A DNA stretch of 33,524 nucleotides from Lachnospiraceae bacterium (lineage in GTDB: Bacteria > Bacillota > Clostridia > Lachnospirales > Lachnospiraceae): contig JAAVIA010000037.1 of assembly GCA_014799405.1 (NCBI GenBank), forward strand, positions 5,752 to 39,275, read 5' to 3'. Made by a program: the position numbers and the translations under genes. Under the pieces are notes generated by a model. It saw only the letters and a list, made by a program, of their open reading frames with translations, was not told where the DNA came from and did no database searches. This document shows, in pieces, positions 1 to 8,312 of the stretch; position 1 is the first letter of the stretch; the number at the start of each line of letters is the position of its first letter.

Positions 1-115
1 TTTTCCTTTCCCTTATTTTTGCCCTTATCAGCATTTGTAATCATAAGGGAAATGATATGAAATGATGTAATAAATAAAATAAAGTTGACTTGCTTAAATT
101 TAGAGTTTTCAAGGG

Positions 116-145
116 TTGACGGCATTTTTTATGATAGTTTATAAT
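116..145 (+). promoter_or_regulatory. Orphan sigma-A-type promoter
   Basis: TTGACG at 116-121 and TATAAT at 140-145 are separated by 18 nt, a near-consensus housekeeping promoter. No gene follows on the plus strand: transcription would run antisense into the LURP-one-like gene that ends at 194. It may be left over from a lost gene, or make an antisense RNA. The rest of 1-193 shows only a weak inverted repeat (22-28 with 43-49) and no supported gene. Confidence 0.5.
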
Positions 146-193
146 AATTATTAAATATCCTCAAATGGAAGGATTATCAATTTGTATTAAAAA

Positions 194-664
194 TTAATCT
201 CTCGAACACTTCTCTGCATCAATAGCAAGCACTACCATCAGCGCCATCAAACCATCCTCCGGCCTTACCACATCAATTACATAGGTATCCGTCATGCGGA
301 ACAGCTCCTTGCTGATGGTAGCGATATGGCAACCTGCACCATCGATAATCTCATAATCCCATTCCAAAAATTCACCATTGACCTGCCAGCCATTGCAGTC
401 AAATTTATATCTCGGTTTAAAAAATGTAAACTCTTTGGCAATACACCCCACATACGAATCCTGAATATACAGTTCAAATTTGGGAAGGAAGGTCAGCACT
501 ACCTCCTGTACGGTGCCGATATGCTGTCCGGAAGCATCTAAAATATGCAGGCAATGCCCCCATGACAGCTTCCCCTCTACTGTGTATACGGTATTCCCAT
601 TCTCATCGTAAATATCATAGCTGTCCAGCCATGAAAAAAATCTTTGTTTAAATAGTAATCTCAT
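194..664 (-). CDS. LURP-one-related / tubby-like beta-barrel protein
   Basis: A protein of about 156 residues. It starts MRLLFKQRFFSW and continues with short repeated strand patterns (YDIYDENGNTVYTVEG, then LHILDASGQHIGTVQE), the style of the LURP-one-related/YxjI family whose fold resembles the tubby C-terminal barrel. The family is common in Firmicutes, but its biochemical role is poorly defined; phospholipid or scramblase-like roles are inferred for eukaryotic relatives. I chose the start at 664 rather than an upstream ATG at 718 because GGAGGAG lies 8 nt before it. It follows the SUKH-like gene by 28 nt on the same strand and is probably cotranscribed with it. Family assignment is by pattern only. 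Confidence 0.7.
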   Translation of the reverse strand: MRLLFKQRFFSWLDSYDIYDENGNTVYTVEGKLSWGHCLHILDASGQHIGTVQEVVLTFLPKFELYIQDSYVGCIAKEFTFFKPRYKFDCNGWQVNGEFLEWDYEIIDGAGCHIATISKELFRMTDTYVIDVVRPEDGLMALMVVLAIDAEKCSRD

Positions 665-692
665 GAATAGTTCTCCTCCAATAAAACGTAGT

Positions 693-1346
693 TCAAATTG
701 CTTCTCCGATATTTTCAAGAGCTTTTCTCATTTGAGAATATTCCTGTTCGTTATTCGCAGCATAATTCATCTGAATATCGCCGCCGTTTTCCATCAGTGC
801 AATCCGCCCGCCGTTTTTACCATACACTGTGATATCCCAATCGTACAACCAATTTTCAAAGTTGCCAAGTCTCGGGAACATTCCTTCTATCTTCTCCCTT
901 TCTTCGGGAGTTATAAAATAAAATTCCTCGGGATTAAAAGCAAGACAAATGCTCGCCTGATAACCAAACATCGCACATAAAAACTCCGAAACATGCGGTG
1001 AACTCAATTTCCACTCGCCGTCATCAACGCTCGTATAAACGGGCGGGTCGGGGAGACTCACGTCCGATTTTTTCACGGCAGCTTGGCAAACGCCTTGATT
1101 TTCATTGAAGAAAACTATGTAGTCGGATTTTAAAAGCGACTTGTAGCGGTTCGGCAATATCAACTCGTCCTGCAAGCCATGAAGCTCTTTTGATGCACCG
1201 TATTTCAGGAAGAAGCTTTCCAACTCAAATGGCAAAGCACCGACCTCTGCTTTTGCGTCAGCGATTTCCTTCTCAGAATATCCAACAGGCGGCGATACTT
1301 TAAACAACTTTAATATATCCATATATCCTGTTTTAATTAGATTCAT
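693..1346 (-). CDS. SMI1/KNR4 (SUKH)-like protein
   Basis: A soluble protein of 217 residues with no signal peptide or membrane segment. The N-terminal part (about residues 20-70) has the pattern of SUKH-superfamily proteins: a helix ending in a small hydrophobic LP..LE.F..KYG segment (ALPFELESFFLKYGAS). A mixed strand region and a helix near the C-terminus follow. SUKH proteins often serve as immunity proteins against polymorphic or contact-dependent toxins, but no toxin gene is adjacent, so that role is only a family-level possibility. The start at 1346 is set by AAAAGGGGAT upstream; the 8-residue longer frame is less likely. It is first in a unit with the LURP-one-like gene and has a good promoter at 1386-1414. 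Confidence 0.6.
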   Translation of the reverse strand: MNLIKTGYMDILKLFKVSPPVGYSEKEIADAKAEVGALPFELESFFLKYGASKELHGLQDELILPNRYKSLLKSDYIVFFNENQGVCQAAVKKSDVSLPDPPVYTSVDDGEWKLSSPHVSEFLCAMFGYQASICLAFNPEEFYFITPEEREKIEGMFPRLGNFENWLYDWDITVYGKNGGRIALMENGGDIQMNYAANNEQEYSQMRKALENIGEAI

Positions 1347-1385
1347 ATTATCCCCTTTTTCAATCTGCAATAGGCATATGCATCT

Positions 1386-1414
1386 ATTATACTACTTTTG
1401 TGTTTCTCACTCAA
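1386..1414 (-). promoter_or_regulatory. Promoter of the SUKH-like / LURP-one unit
   Basis: On the minus strand TTGAGT (1409-1414) and a perfect TATAAT (1386-1391) are separated by exactly 17 nt, about 40 nt before the start at 1346. Confidence 0.65.
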
Positions 1415-1505
1415 CATTGCACTATTGGGGGTGGTCTTATAAGGAAATCATAAAGTACAATAGCCTCTAAAATATGGTATACTCAAAAAAATTTGAAATT
1501 GTCTA

Positions 1506-1536
1506 TTGACTCTCACGGAACGTTATAGATTAAAGT
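1506..1536 (+). promoter_or_regulatory. MerR-type promoter with 19-nt spacer and imperfect dyad
   Basis: TTGACT (1506-1511) and TAAAGT (1531-1536) are 19 nt apart, the over-long spacing characteristic of promoters activated by MerR-family regulators. An imperfect dyad (CTCACG, gap, CGTTAT) sits between them. It immediately precedes the TipA-like gene, so autoregulation is the natural inference. Confidence 0.6.
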
Positions 1537-1566
1537 AATTATATCAAGAACAGGAGGACATCAGCT

Positions 1567-2415
1567 ATGAGGACAGTAAAGGAAATATCGGATTTAACAG
1601 GTATAAGCGTACGCACACTTCACTACTATGATGAAATCGGATTGTTGAAGCCGACAGAGAAAAGTGAATCAGGATACCGGCTTTATGACGATAAGGCATT
1701 GGAAACATTGCAACAGATTTTGTTTTTCCGTGAATTTGATATTCCTCTGAAAGAAATCAAGGCTGTTATGGAAATTCCTGCCCTTGAAAGGAACCAAATT
1801 TTAACAATGCAGCGGAAAATGCTGATTGCAAAAAAAGAGCGCATGGAGCGTCTGATTGCCAGCATTGATGACATTATGAAAGGAGAAAATAAAATGGATT
1901 TTGCAGTTTTCAGTAAAACAGAGATACAAGAAATGTTCCAGACTATGCTTGAGCATATGCCGGAGAATGTTAGAAACATTGCTATTAAAGAATTTGGAAG
2001 CATTGAACAGTGGAAAACGCATTATATGGAAGTCGTATCTTCAGAAAAAATGCAAAAAAGTTATGCAAAGGTAGTGGAATGGTATGGTGGAAAAGACAAA
2101 TTTCTATCTGTCGCCCAAAATCCCATTAGCAAAGAAGTTGCAGAAAGTTATAACAAACGGCTGGAAGATATTTTGCAAAAACTAATTGCGAAACGGGATT
2201 GTGCCGTAGATTCTTTTGAAGTAAAAGAGATTGTCGGACAATACGGCTTTGTTATGAAACAGTTTTCACAGATAAACGAGGAAAAAGGACTTATGCTGGC
2301 ACAGGCACAATATTACCGCAATGAAAAAGTCAAGCCCATGACAGATGAAAAATATGGTGAAGGGGCTTCCGATTTTTTCGCACAGGCGATTGAAGCCTTT
2401 TATGGGAAGGAGTAA
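1567..2415 (+). CDS. MerR-family transcriptional regulator, TipA-type
   Basis: A 282-residue protein. Residues 1-70 form a classic MerR winged helix (VKEISDLTGISVRTLHYYDE, then GLLKP...GYRLYDD). A dimerisation helix covers about 75-115, and a long helical C-terminal domain (about 140-280) matches the TipAS-type ligand-binding domain seen in TipA/SkgA/Mta relatives. Such regulators bind drugs or peptides and activate promoters with 19-bp spacers, and one lies directly upstream. The ribosome site AGGAGGA is 8-9 nt before the ATG. No efflux or modification gene is adjacent; the gene stands alone between a hairpin at 2423-2441 and a divergent promoter, so its target beyond itself is unknown. Confidence 0.85.
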   Translation: MRTVKEISDLTGISVRTLHYYDEIGLLKPTEKSESGYRLYDDKALETLQQILFFREFDIPLKEIKAVMEIPALERNQILTMQRKMLIAKKERMERLIASIDDIMKGENKMDFAVFSKTEIQEMFQTMLEHMPENVRNIAIKEFGSIEQWKTHYMEVVSSEKMQKSYAKVVEWYGGKDKFLSVAQNPISKEVAESYNKRLEDILQKLIAKRDCAVDSFEVKEIVGQYGFVMKQFSQINEEKGLMLAQAQYYRNEKVKPMTDEKYGEGASDFFAQAIEAFYGKE

Positions 2416-2422
2416 ACAGTAC

Positions 2423-2441
2423 GGGGACACCATGTGTCCCC
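2423..2441 (+). terminator. Hairpin downstream of the TipA-like gene
   Basis: A perfect 8-bp stem (GGGGACAC / GTGTCCCC) with a 3-nt loop starts 8 nt after the stop codon. The following T-run is weak (GCTTTACC), so it is a hairpin of terminator type rather than a strong intrinsic terminator. Confidence 0.5.
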
Positions 2442-2525
2442 GCTTTACCTCACTACTTAAAATTAAATAATTCATAGTACTATCATCTGTAATTCTCTTT
2501 TACTCAAATTCAACAGTTTCAAGTC

Positions 2526-3497
2526 TCATTCGTTGCCTATAGGCAATTTTTCCAGTAATGAATCCTTATATCGTTCTAGCGTGCAGAAGATTTCCATTTT
2601 ATCTTCCTTTGTATAGATAATCATGCCTGTATCTGATTTTTCTGCCCGCTCTATTTCACTTAAACTTCCCTCAACTCTTTTCTTAAAATCACAGTAATAG
2701 AATTTATTTTTCATGATAACAAACTGCTTCTGTCGCAGGAAAGACAGACAGAAAATTCCAACATAATTCACAAATAGTAATAGCCCCCAATACCAGTCCC
2801 ATGAAGTTTTATAATGTCCCAATACGGCTATTATGAGTACTGCCACAAGTTGAATCATAAAGAGATATAAAACTTTCATAGCTTTAATAAATATATTATG
2901 GTAAGTATAGATGGCACAATCTTTATTAAACTCAAAAAAAGTTTTAATCTTAAAAACCCATAAATAATAAAGCGGAACCGATATCAGTAACAGCACAATT
3001 ATTATTATGCCTACAGGCTTATTGTTATCGATGTAATATTTATAACTTTTTCCATTTATTTCTACACAGACCCCCATTTTGTAATGTTTTAAGTAAAGCA
3101 TTTTGACAGAATCTCCTATGGACAAATCGGATGGCACACTTACATCTCTAAACCTATAAACTTTTCCTGTTTCACTATCTTTGACATCTATTGTCCCACC
3201 TATCAAATCTGCATGTCCTACCGTGCTCTTCCTTTCTTCTTTATAGTCGCACACGATTCCTTCCATTTCTTTATTCCTCATTGATAAAATACCGGGGATA
3301 TCCATTTCCCTTGGAAATATTCTAAATGCAAATATTGCGATTATTGCAAAAAAAGTCAGAATAACAGCATCTACCTTTAGCTTTTTGTTTCTAATTGTTC
3401 CAAATGCCATATTGTAAGCAAGCAGCAGCATGTATATTGCCAAGTTTCCCCCAACAATCATAATCCAAAATCTGTAGCTTTGTAATAAATCGAACAT
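2526..3497 (-). CDS. Multi-pass membrane protein of unknown function
   Basis: A protein of about 323 residues. Two membrane segments lie near the N-terminus (around residues 8-28 and 42-60). A hydrophilic beta-rich domain follows at about 65-160 and contains a run compatible with a small barrel (MEGIVCDYKEE, then GDSVKMLYLKHY). Three or four more membrane segments lie at about 165-260 and a soluble tail closes the protein. No family is recognised. The start at 3497 has AAGGAG six nucleotides upstream and is preferred to the ATG six codons earlier. It is transcribed divergently from the LytTR two-component operon, so the 230-nt spacer may hold shared control sites, but no functional link can be shown. 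Confidence 0.7.
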   Translation of the reverse strand: MFDLLQSYRFWIMIVGGNLAIYMLLLAYNMAFGTIRNKKLKVDAVILTFFAIIAIFAFRIFPREMDIPGILSMRNKEMEGIVCDYKEERKSTVGHADLIGGTIDVKDSETGKVYRFRDVSVPSDLSIGDSVKMLYLKHYKMGVCVEINGKSYKYYIDNNKPVGIIIIVLLLISVPLYYLWVFKIKTFFEFNKDCAIYTYHNIFIKAMKVLYLFMIQLVAVLIIAVLGHYKTSWDWYWGLLLFVNYVGIFCLSFLRQKQFVIMKNKFYYCDFKKRVEGSLSEIERAEKSDTGMIIYTKEDKMEIFCTLERYKDSLLEKLPIGNE

Positions 3498-3658
3498 AAT
3501 TTTCTCCTTAGCCAATACTTCTATTACTATTTTACATTTTGTATCGGACTCTTCCTCAGTGTGTTGTATTTATAAGTATAATCACTGTTAGAATAATTCT
3601 GTTAATAGTACCTCCGATTTGGGTAACTGTCAAGGCAACATGCTACGTCATCATACCA

Positions 3659-3687
3659 TTGAATTGACCTGCGAATCATGATACAAT
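3659..3687 (+). promoter_or_regulatory. Promoter of the LytTR two-component operon
   Basis: TTGAAT (3659-3664), a 17-nt spacer, and TACAAT (3682-3687) preceded by TG (extended -10). It is about 40 nt before the response-regulator start. The octamer GGGTAACT at 3621-3628 lies upstream and recurs at 5838-5845. Confidence 0.55.
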
Positions 3688-3727
3688 ATCGCCGATTTGT
3701 ATTGTTTATGGAATGGAGGGTCTGATA

Positions 3728-4477
3728 ATGGAGCTTCTTCAAATAGCTATATGTGAGGATGACCTCGAAGATCAAGAGAACTTAATTAGGAATTTGAAAA
3801 ACATTCTGGATGAACATAAAATAGCGCACTGCATTATCTGCTTTAACACTGGGGAAGCATTACTTGATTCTGATACGGAATTCCATCTTATTTTTATGGA
3901 TATCGCCATGAACGGTAAAAATGGCATAGAAACAGGACGACAGATTTATAATAGAAACAAATCCTCTAAAATCATATATCAGACAAATTTCAGGAACTTC
4001 TGCGAAGAAGCAGTCAATACAGTACATGCATTTGCGTTTTTAACGAAACCATTGACTGAGGCGACTCTCCGTGAACAAATAAAAGAATTTTTAACGCAAA
4101 CACCCCCGGAAGAACACCTTTTAGAATTTCATAAGGTATCTTACATGGAGAATGGTGTACTACAGCAAAAAGCAATCCTGCGGATTTCGTCGGAATCCAT
4201 TTACTACTTTGAAGCATTAAAATCCAAAAAGAAAATAAGAATCGTGACAGCTGATAATATTTATGAATGTCCGGATACGATTAAAAATTTGGAAACTCGT
4301 TTGAGTTCCTTAGGATTTGAAACAAGTTGCAGGGGAATTTTAGTAAACTTACAGAATATAGCCCGAATCAAAAACTATAAAATCATTATTAAAAACGGAG
4401 AATGCATAGCTTTATCACAAAAACGTGCTGTAGAGTTTAAAAAGAAATTGAATGCATACATTCATAAAGGAGAATAA
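3728..4477 (+). CDS. LytTR-family response regulator (AgrA-like)
   Basis: A 249-residue protein. The receiver domain covers about 1-125, with an acidic pocket at residues 9-13 (CEDD) and the phospho-acceptor Asp58 in LIFMDIAM. A LytTR DNA-binding domain covers about 130-245 and includes the typical YYFEALKSKKKIRIVT and FETSCRGILVNLQNIARI segments. Response regulators of this class activate quorum-sensing or peptide-responsive operons from tandem 9-bp repeats. The start at 3728 has GGAGGG 7 nt upstream; the 5-codon longer frame lacks a site. Its last codons contain the ribosome site (AAAGGAGAA) for the histidine kinase, so the two are translated as a pair. Confidence 0.9.
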   Translation: MELLQIAICEDDLEDQENLIRNLKNILDEHKIAHCIICFNTGEALLDSDTEFHLIFMDIAMNGKNGIETGRQIYNRNKSSKIIYQTNFRNFCEEAVNTVHAFAFLTKPLTEATLREQIKEFLTQTPPEEHLLEFHKVSYMENGVLQQKAILRISSESIYYFEALKSKKKIRIVTADNIYECPDTIKNLETRLSSLGFETSCRGILVNLQNIARIKNYKIIIKNGECIALSQKRAVEFKKKLNAYIHKGE

Positions 4478-4480
4478 TCG

Positions 4481-5779
4481 ATGAATGAACAATTGGTCTA
4501 TCTGTTCAGTTGCATTTTATCCTGTGCAATCAGCATAGGTTTGCTGCTTCAGTTTTTGGATGACCGCTTTAAGCGTACCTATACAAACAAATGGATTTAT
4601 TGGGGTGTCGCTACTCTATCCATGCTGGTGCTGGCACTTATCAATCAAAAACAAAATCCCTTTTTAAATATGGGAGGATTTCTTTTATGTGCAGGACTTA
4701 TCAGCAGTCTTTTGTATTCCGGAGGGAAACGTAAGGCTTTTGAACGGATAATGGAAGCCGCTATATGCATCATTCTCATGGCACTTTTTGAAGGATTCGG
4801 TGCCTTTTTGGGCGATGTTTTCATGCAATACATCAGAATACTTCCGGCAGACAAAATAATACAGGATAGTATTGAGGTGGTTCTTTCCAAAATAATATTG
4901 CTTTTTCTTTATTATGCTTTATTACGACGATTTTGGAAGAAAGAGTGGAAAATGACCAAAGAAGAATACCTTCGTTATTTGTTTGTGTTTATTATTTACG
5001 GCATAAATCTCACCGTCATTTTTATTGCACAAACCCAAATGACAAATTATCTTGTGCTCTGCGTGAACTGGTGCTGTCTTTTATTTGTAAACCTGTATGT
5101 CGTTTTTCATTATATGCAAGTATCGGAAGATAAAAAAGAGCTTGGATTCCGACTTGCCATGATGGAGCAGCAGGGGCAGATGCAATTTGAATATTATCAA
5201 ATGGAAAAAGAAAAATATGAAAAATCCATTTCTATCCTTCATGATGTCAGCAAGCATATTCGCTCCATTGAAACATTATATCATGCCGGACAAACAGAGG
5301 AAGCCTTAGCCTACACAAGAGAAATCGATGGCATTTTAAAACCATTGCTACCAATACAGTATTCGGATAATCCCATATTTGATATTTTGTTGATGGACCA
5401 AAAACATAATGCAGAAAAACAGGGGATTTCCTTTAAATTTGAATTTAAAGGCATTGAACTCGGATTTATGGAACCGATAGATGTTACCACATTATTTGGT
5501 AATCTTCTGGAAAATGCAATAACAGCCTGCAGTAAATGTACAAATGAGCGATATATTTTGTTGGAAATAGAAAGTCGATATGACATGCTGGCTATTCGTG
5601 TTAAAAACACGGTTGAACATGAAGTACAGCTAATAGACGGAAATCCCGTACATCCTGGAGGGAATACCACAGGAATCGGAACATTAAATGTTATACACTG
5701 TGTAGAAAAATACGAAGGAAGCATTCTATATAAAAATGAAGAGGGGAGTTTTATCTGTGATATTCTTCTTAATAAATGA
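4481..5779 (+). CDS. GHKL sensor histidine kinase (AgrC/ComD-like)
   Basis: A 432-residue protein. The N-terminal half has six or seven membrane segments (roughly residues 5-210), as in AgrC-type peptide receptors. A coiled-coil dimerisation helix follows, with the candidate phospho-His in SILHDVSKHI (about residue 254). The GHKL ATPase domain carries the N box NLLENAITACSK (about 340-351) and the glycine segment TTGIGTLNVIHC (about 393). It pairs with the LytTR regulator immediately upstream, 3 nt apart. No AgrD-like precursor peptide or AgrB-like protease gene is visible next to it, so the signal is unknown. The likely target is the downstream three-gene operon. Confidence 0.88.
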   Translation: MNEQLVYLFSCILSCAISIGLLLQFLDDRFKRTYTNKWIYWGVATLSMLVLALINQKQNPFLNMGGFLLCAGLISSLLYSGGKRKAFERIMEAAICIILMALFEGFGAFLGDVFMQYIRILPADKIIQDSIEVVLSKIILLFLYYALLRRFWKKEWKMTKEEYLRYLFVFIIYGINLTVIFIAQTQMTNYLVLCVNWCCLLFVNLYVVFHYMQVSEDKKELGFRLAMMEQQGQMQFEYYQMEKEKYEKSISILHDVSKHIRSIETLYHAGQTEEALAYTREIDGILKPLLPIQYSDNPIFDILLMDQKHNAEKQGISFKFEFKGIELGFMEPIDVTTLFGNLLENAITACSKCTNERYILLEIESRYDMLAIRVKNTVEHEVQLIDGNPVHPGGNTTGIGTLNVIHCVEKYEGSILYKNEEGSFICDILLNK

Positions 5780-5830
5780 TATGTGTACCGTGAAATATTT
5801 GATAAAAACTGTCTTTCAGGGAAAAAAGCT

Positions 5831-5877
5831 GTAACTCGGGTAACTTCTCTTCCATCTCAAATACAGAATGATATAAT
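5831..5877 (+). promoter_or_regulatory. Putative activator-dependent promoter with tandem GTAACT repeats
   Basis: A perfect TATAAT at 5872-5877 lacks a recognisable -35 box (CTTCCA at 5849-5854). Tandem GTAACT repeats at 5831-5836 and 5840-5845 lie where an activator could bind. The octamer GGGTAACT (5838-5845) is also found at 3621-3628 upstream of the two-component operon. A weak -35 with direct repeats is the known architecture of LytTR-regulated promoters; assignment to this regulator is inference. Confidence 0.4.
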
Positions 5878-5949
5878 ATGTTCAGTTTTTCAGAATGCTC
5901 ACGATATCTTCAAAGGATAACATCGGCTGTAAATTTTGGAGGTGACAAC

Positions 5950-6429
5950 ATGGAAAAAGTGCCACAGGCACAATTAGGTGCTCAATTGACACAGGCAGTC
6001 CTCAACAAGCCTAAAATTATTTTGCACACGGTCTGCCGTACAGCAATACTTGTTATTCTGTCCATTGTCTGTCCGGGAGGTATTCACGGAATAGCAAAAA
6101 TGTTTACTGATTTAAAGGGGATTATCATGGTGCTTGTTCTATGGACAATTTCTCTGGCAATCGGACTGTTCCCACTGATACATTTAAAAGATTCGTTGGC
6201 ATTTTATGAAAATGGAATCTGCTATAATGGAATGAACTATCTTCATTCACAGCTTGGCCCCATCCGATTTCGGGATTTCCATTCAGGATATATGGTTCAT
6301 AATATGATGGATACAGATTTACGGACATTTGATGTTACTTTTATAAAACGTCCAAAATATTATTATAACCAAGCTTACATGAATCAGGTGGTAGCCCAAA
6401 GCAGTCAGACATTTAATACAGGAGGATAA
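5950..6429 (+). CDS. Small membrane protein, unknown
   Basis: A 159-residue protein with two hydrophobic segments (about residues 28-50 and 62-82), flanked by a short N-terminal cytoplasmic part rich in Gln (QAQLGAQLTQ) and a C-terminal domain of about 75 residues with aromatic pairs (KRPKYYYNQAYMNQ). No family is recognised. The start at 5950 is fixed by GGAGGTGA at 5938-5945; the frame extends 24 codons upstream but without a ribosome site and across the promoter's transcription start. It is the first gene of a probable three-gene operon that follows the LytTR system. Confidence 0.7.
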   Translation: MEKVPQAQLGAQLTQAVLNKPKIILHTVCRTAILVILSIVCPGGIHGIAKMFTDLKGIIMVLVLWTISLAIGLFPLIHLKDSLAFYENGICYNGMNYLHSQLGPIRFRDFHSGYMVHNMMDTDLRTFDVTFIKRPKYYYNQAYMNQVVAQSSQTFNTGG

Positions 6430-6438
6430 AAGGAATCT

Positions 6439-7020
6439 ATGGAGACAAAGTATATTATTTATGGTATAATAGTTTTTGCTGTCTTATTTGTGATTTTATA
6501 TATCAAGGCATGTTTTGATGAGAAAAAAGGTGAGGACAGTGAGGAAAAACGACAAATCAACGATATTGTCAGAAGGGCTGTTCCAAATGCCGAAAATTTC
6601 ACATCTGCATATGCATGCTGGAAGACAACGCAATATACAGGTGGAGGAAGAACCAGCATTAACACTACCACCCGCTATTGGTACTTTGCCATTGCGTTCA
6701 AAACAGGTATGCTTTATGTCATCCCGCTTTCTTTTGATGGTGGTGATATCAGCTATGGAGAACCTGTATGTCTTACAAAGGAAAACCTTGGTATGATAGA
6801 TGCGGATGGCTGGGCAACTTTTTATGATTTGGACAAAAAGGAACTGTTCACATTTGCTGTTTATCCAAGCAATTTAAAGGGTGACAAATATGAGCCGGTC
6901 AATATACAGCAAAAGGAAGCTGCTGATGCATTTCATATTTTTATAAAAGAGTTTATGACAGAGGTAAATACATACCACAATGTAGCAGTCAAAAACAATG
7001 GCAGACCAATAAAAAAATAA
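6439..7020 (+). CDS. Single-pass membrane-anchored protein, unknown
   Basis: A 193-residue protein. One N-terminal membrane helix (about residues 6-24) is followed by a charged linker and a soluble beta-rich domain of about 150 residues with many aromatic residues (TTRYWYFAIAFKTGMLYVIP). The C-terminus is basic. No known motif is seen. It starts 9 nt after the previous stop and has AAAGGA in front of the ATG, so it is cotranscribed with 5950-6429. The third gene begins 28 nt later. The trio of two membrane proteins and a lipoprotein suggests a cell-envelope function under the upstream sensor system, but this rests on proximity only. Confidence 0.7.
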   Translation: METKYIIYGIIVFAVLFVILYIKACFDEKKGEDSEEKRQINDIVRRAVPNAENFTSAYACWKTTQYTGGGRTSINTTTRYWYFAIAFKTGMLYVIPLSFDGGDISYGEPVCLTKENLGMIDADGWATFYDLDKKELFTFAVYPSNLKGDKYEPVNIQQKEAADAFHIFIKEFMTEVNTYHNVAVKNNGRPIKK

Positions 7021-7048
7021 TGGTGATTGAAAAAGGACGGCGCAATAG

Positions 7049-7756
7049 ATGAAAAAGTTTTATTTATTTTTAACCATAATAGCAACATCTTTATGTCTGG
7101 TGGGTTGCGGAGATAAAGAAAAACCAGCTGACAAGTCTTCTGAATATATGGAAGAATCAAATGCCGAAGCTTCTGATACGACAGAAACTGTCAGTTCTGA
7201 AATTATGTATGGTAATATTTTGAGTTTATATAAAAAGGCACTGTCTGAAGAATGGGAATATGACGTATTGATCGAAAACAATCTTAATTATATGTGTTAT
7301 TATCATAATCATAGGGGAACCGGACCAGAGGATATAGGATATACATTTTATGACATAAACTCAGATGGGATTGAGGAATTAATTGTCGGCGAAATTGAAG
7401 GTCTTATATTTGATGTTTATACATATCAAAATGAGCAGGCAATTCTTATTGCTCAAAGTGGGGAACGCGGTTGGTACAATATATGCGAAGACGGCAAACT
7501 ATCACAGCAAGGTTCAAATGGCGCAGCAACTACATTTTATCTGTTTTATGTACTTGAAGCGGGTGCAAAAGAATTAAAACATATAGAGTGTGTTGCCTTC
7601 GATTCTAATTTAAACCCTGATAACCCTTACTTTTATACAACAAAGGGTCCAGGTGTAGATTATACACAAATAGATGAGGAAACAGCAGACAATATTATGG
7701 CGAAATATAAAGTCGTAAACATAGATAAGCTTACGCCGTTTGCTCAGTATAATTGA
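7049..7756 (+). CDS. Lipoprotein with a C-terminal globular domain
   Basis: A 235-residue protein. It has a lipoprotein signal with basic start MKKF, a hydrophobic core, and the lipobox LVGC with Cys20 as the likely acylated residue. An acidic, Ser/Thr/Glu-rich linker (about 25-50) leads to a globular domain whose strand pattern DINSDGIEELIVGE resembles calcium-binding FG-GAP/VCBS-like repeats found in many Clostridia lipoproteins. The ribosome site is AAAGGA, spaced rather long. Last gene of the 5950-7756 operon. The binding partner is unknown. Confidence 0.75.
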   Translation: MKKFYLFLTIIATSLCLVGCGDKEKPADKSSEYMEESNAEASDTTETVSSEIMYGNILSLYKKALSEEWEYDVLIENNLNYMCYYHNHRGTGPEDIGYTFYDINSDGIEELIVGEIEGLIFDVYTYQNEQAILIAQSGERGWYNICEDGKLSQQGSNGAATTFYLFYVLEAGAKELKHIECVAFDSNLNPDNPYFYTTKGPGVDYTQIDEETADNIMAKYKVVNIDKLTPFAQYN

Positions 7757-7796
7757 TATATGTTATATGTTCAATAACAAATTCAGGTGTCCTTCC

Positions 7797-8225
7797 TTAT
7801 GACAGCTTATTTTGCTTAGCGTCAAGAATTTCAAGCATTTTCTTGGCGTTTTGCTCCTGATTAGGAAACTTTGAACCTGCTACCTTAGGCGCAAACTGGA
7901 ATTTTACTGTATGCTTTTTGCCGTCGTCAAAAACTATGGTAATTATTTTCTGTCCCAAAATCATAGGTTTGATTTTTATCTGAACAATATCCTCCATATT
8001 ATAGGAGGTATTCTCGTCAGCTATAAGTCCGTATTTGCAGAGGACAAATCTCCCCATGTCGGTTATACCCACATAACCCGTTATGACATTCCGATTGCTC
8101 TCAAAAAAACCTGTTGCCTTGAAAAGACAGTACATAGCCGTTTCCAAGCGTTCGCCACCCATAAGAAGCGCGCCCAGCGCAGTGTTCATTTCTTCGTCAT
8201 TATATTTCTTTGTAAAGCTGCTCAT
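7797..8225 (-). CDS. PH-like (bacterial PH superfamily) small protein
   Basis: A 142-residue soluble protein. After a helical N-terminus it shows alternating strands (NVITGYVGITDMGRFVLCKY, then KIITIVFDDGKKHTVKFQF) and ends in a helix (NAKKMLEIL). This is the layout of bacterial PH-domain proteins, which usually work as small oligomeric adaptors of unknown ligand. The start has GGAGAAAG about 5 nt upstream. It is convergent with the lipoprotein operon and 88 nt left of the recombinase stop codon, so it lies just outside the proposed mobile element. Confidence 0.55.
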   Translation of the reverse strand: MSSFTKKYNDEEMNTALGALLMGGERLETAMYCLFKATGFFESNRNVITGYVGITDMGRFVLCKYGLIADENTSYNMEDIVQIKIKPMILGQKIITIVFDDGKKHTVKFQFAPKVAGSKFPNQEQNAKKMLEILDAKQNKLS

Positions 8226-8312
8226 TTTTCTTTCTCCAATTATTTTGTAAAAATATTTTTCACATCATTAAAAGTAACAAATATTACCCATTTTAAACCC
8301 CACCGTGATATG

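Noticed and set aside
1-44. Possible start of a minus-strand gene (ATG at 42-44 followed by a Lys/Gly-rich frame)
   Set aside because: No ribosome site, only 14 codons visible, and low-complexity sequence.
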